Source of the DNA: an uncultured Campylobacter sp.
GTDB taxonomy: Bacteria; Campylobacterota; Campylobacteria; Campylobacterales; Campylobacteraceae
Assembly (NCBI RefSeq): GCF_937997465.1
Contig: NZ_CALKTQ010000268.1
Location: forward strand, 1-6,822
Reading direction: 5' to 3'
Length of the DNA stretch: 6,822 bases
Shown here one piece after another: positions 5,285 to 6,822 of this stretch. A program made the position numbers and the translations under genes. Position 1 is the stretch's first letter. Each line of letters opens with the position of its first letter. The notes below the pieces were generated by a model, which saw nothing but the letters and a program-made list of their open reading frames with translations, did not search any database and was not told where the DNA came from.

Positions 5285-6338
5285 CGAGAACAAAAGCGGA
5301 GACCAGACCTTTTGGATATCGTATGCGGACCTGATGGCTGGGCTGATGTTTGTTTTTATGCTCATCATCGGCGCCGTTGTCGTAAAATACGTCCTTAGCC
5401 AAAGCGATCTGGCAAAACTACAAAAAGACTTAAGCGAGCGTGAAAAGCAAATCGCCTCATCACAAAGCGAGCTCGTTCGTAAAGAAAATGTCATAAAAGA
5501 AATTTTTTCAAATTTGGACCGCGCAAAGAGCGAAAATAAAGAGCTTGCCGACATAAACAGGCTCGTAAACGAGATGCTTGAAGGCGTCAAAAAAGAGAAA
5601 AACGAACTCACTAATCTAACCCAAACCTACGAGATAAATCTAAACGACGCGAATAAAACTATCGCGGATTTGCAGGATAGAGTGCTACAGCTGGGGCAAA
5701 TTTTAGCGCAAAAGGACGAGGCGCTAAATGAGCTAAATGCAAAATACGGCGATGAAGTCTCAAGATATACCGCGCTGGAAGAGGATTTTAACAAAACAAA
5801 AGACAAGATCAAAGACATCAGCTCGCTTCGCTCAAACGTCATATCAAATTTACGCGCTAAACTTGGAAACAAGGTCAGCATAGATCCAAGCTCGGGTGTC
5901 GTGTCGCTGCCTGAGTCTATACTTTTTGACACGGGTTCGTACGAGCTAAGAGACGAGGCAAAGGCACGTCTAAAGGAAATTTTGCAGACTTATTTCGAGG
6001 CGATTTTAAATAACGAAGAGATCGCAAAACACATCGATAGGATCGTGATCGAGGGGCATACAAACTCCGTTGGTAGCTATATGTACAACCTTGATCTGTC
6101 GCAAAAGCGCGCGTATTCGGTACTAGACTTTATCTACTCGTGGAACAAAGACAAGCGCCTAGAGCACTATCTCATCGCTAGCGGACGTAGCTTTAGCGAT
6201 CTGGTGATGAAAAACGGCAAAGAAGACCCCGACGCATCCAAGCGTATTGAGATCAAATTTTCGATCTCGGACAAAGAGTCGATGAAAGAGATGCAAGATC
6301 TCTTGGAGCGGCAAAATCAAAAGTATTCAAAAGACTAA
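5271..6338 (+). CDS. MotB-like OmpA-family protein (stator partner with peptidoglycan-binding domain)
   Basis: 355 residues. A short cytoplasmic N-terminus leads into FWISYADLMAGLMFVFMLII (14-33), the MotB-type single membrane helix with Asp20 at the position of the ion-carrying aspartate of MotB. Residues 45-200 are a long charged coiled coil. An OmpA/MotB peptidoglycan-binding domain follows at about 204-333: ESILFDTGSYEL (215-226), IEGHTNS (260-266), NLDLSQKRAYSV (273-284), and DASKRIEIKF (321-330), with Asp275 and Arg325 as the likely diaminopimelate-contacting pair. It probably anchors the MotA-like channel to the cell wall across the periplasm. The coiled coil is much longer than the usual MotB linker. 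The start overlaps the previous gene by 14 nt; AAGG at 5255-5258 lies 12 nt upstream, a little far, so coupling is likely. A ZorB-like role is possible but unproven. Confidence 0.87.
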   Translation: MKTRNENKSGDQTFWISYADLMAGLMFVFMLIIGAVVVKYVLSQSDLAKLQKDLSEREKQIASSQSELVRKENVIKEIFSNLDRAKSENKELADINRLVNEMLEGVKKEKNELTNLTQTYEINLNDANKTIADLQDRVLQLGQILAQKDEALNELNAKYGDEVSRYTALEEDFNKTKDKIKDISSLRSNVISNLRAKLGNKVSIDPSSGVVSLPESILFDTGSYELRDEAKARLKEILQTYFEAILNNEEIAKHIDRIVIEGHTNSVGSYMYNLDLSQKRAYSVLDFIYSWNKDKRLEHYLIASGRSFSDLVMKNGKEDPDASKRIEIKFSISDKESMKEMQDLLERQNQKYSKD

Positions 6339-6822
6339 ATTTAACGGACTCGAGTTTTACGTACTTCGCGACGACCTGATGGATGGCGAATTTAACGGCA
6401 ACAAGGCTAGAAAGCTGGAGTATTTCCTGCATGCTGGTCTAGGTGGCATAAAACGCGTCGTTAGCTACGGCTCAAGTCAGTCAAACGCGATGTATAGCCT
6501 AAGCGTTTTTGCGAAGATGAATGGGCTCGAGTTTCACTACGTAGTTTCAAATTTAAACTCAAATTTGGCGTCAAATCCGATCGGAAATTTTAAATTTGCC
6601 CTTGAAAACGGTATGAAAATCTATGTAGATAAAGATAGGCGGGCGCGGGCTAGGGCTTTAGCTTGTGAGCTGGCGGGATTAAAAGAGGGCGAGATTTACG
6701 GCGATGAGGCTGTAAATTTGACGGATGCTTCTGATAGAAACGGGTTAAATTTAAAGGATACGGGCGGGTCAAATTTGAGCAACTTTGACGAACGGCTCGG
6801 TTTTACGGATATAAATTTAAAT
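6325..6822 (+). CDS. PLP-dependent ACC-deaminase / D-cysteine desulfhydrase-like enzyme, 5' part
   Basis: The frame is open from 6286 to the window end; the 3' part is missing. Family signals: FYVLRDDL near the start, FNGNKARKLEYF with the likely PLP-binding lysine in GNKARK, then SYGSSQSNAMYSLS, matching the serine- and asparagine-containing segment of the ACC deaminase / D-cysteine desulfhydrase group (fold type II). NPIGNFKFALENG continues the match. Such enzymes act in the cytosol on small amino acids, opening 1-aminocyclopropane-1-carboxylate or removing sulphide from D-cysteine; the substrate cannot be read here. No ATG, GTG or TTG lies at a sensible start. The first in-frame ATG (6379) would remove the RDDL segment. 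I place the start at ATT 6325 provisionally, giving a 14-nt overlap with the previous gene; GGAG at 6305-6308 is the nearest ribosome-binding signal. The last 35 or so visible residues are rich in Asn-Leu from AAATTT words and look like a lineage-specific insertion. Confidence 0.8.
   Translation, partial: MQKTKFNGLEFYVLRDDLMDGEFNGNKARKLEYFLHAGLGGIKRVVSYGSSQSNAMYSLSVFAKMNGLEFHYVVSNLNSNLASNPIGNFKFALENGMKIYVDKDRRARARALACELAGLKEGEIYGDEAVNLTDASDRNGLNLKDTGGSNLSNFDERLGFTDINLN

Noticed and set aside
3947..6338. A complete Zorya anti-phage system
   Set aside because: Only A- and B-like components are present. The neighbours are a PPIase, an aldolase and a PLP enzyme, with no ZorC, ZorD or ZorE-like gene, so only the motor resemblance is claimed.
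6286..6340. A frameshift joining the OmpA-like protein to the PLP enzyme
   Set aside because: The OmpA-like protein ends normally after its domain and the PLP family N-terminus follows in another frame, so two adjacent genes explain the data better.

Overview
The window reads as chromosomal DNA of an epsilonproteobacterium, most likely a Campylobacter of moderate GC content such as the C. rectus / C. showae / C. curvus / C. gracilis group. This is inferred from protein resemblance, from frequent AAATTT words, and from the order nth (divergent) - PEB4-type peptidyl-prolyl isomerase - class II fructose-bisphosphate aldolase, which from memory is also the C. jejuni order (Cj0595c-Cj0596-Cj0597). 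The species assignment is not secure.

Layout. Positions 1-759 hold the 3' part of a PepD-type (M20C) dipeptidase on the + strand. Positions 760-1305 form a non-coding zone between convergent genes. It holds two diverged direct copies of an approximately 126-nt unit (761-887 and 1031-1155), each folding into a long three-tier hairpin whose base pairs are kept by compensatory changes. A 140-nt cassette lies between them and has a protein-like open frame on the minus strand with no start codon. Positions 1306-1941 (minus strand) encode endonuclease III. A short divergent promoter region (1942-2050) carries a TATAAT on each strand.

From 2051 to the right edge there is one tightly packed + strand operon: PEB4/SurA-like periplasmic PPIase chaperone, class II aldolase, a MotA/TolQ/ExbB-like membrane protein with a long helical cytoplasmic tail, a MotB-like OmpA-family protein, and the 5' part of a PLP-dependent ACC-deaminase / D-cysteine desulfhydrase-like enzyme. 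Gaps are 10 and 8 nt, followed by two overlaps (14 nt seen; 14 nt inferred). No internal terminator was seen.

How the genes fit together. nth is DNA repair and independent. The operon mixes envelope biogenesis (PPIase), central carbon metabolism (aldolase) and an apparent ion-driven inner-membrane motor of unknown job. The MotA-like/MotB-like pair keeps the channel aspartate and a peptidoglycan-binding OmpA domain. It resembles the ZorA/ZorB half of Zorya defence, but no zorC/D/E partner is present. The most unusual signals are the covarying hairpin repeats with their cassette, and this uncharacterised stator-like pair.
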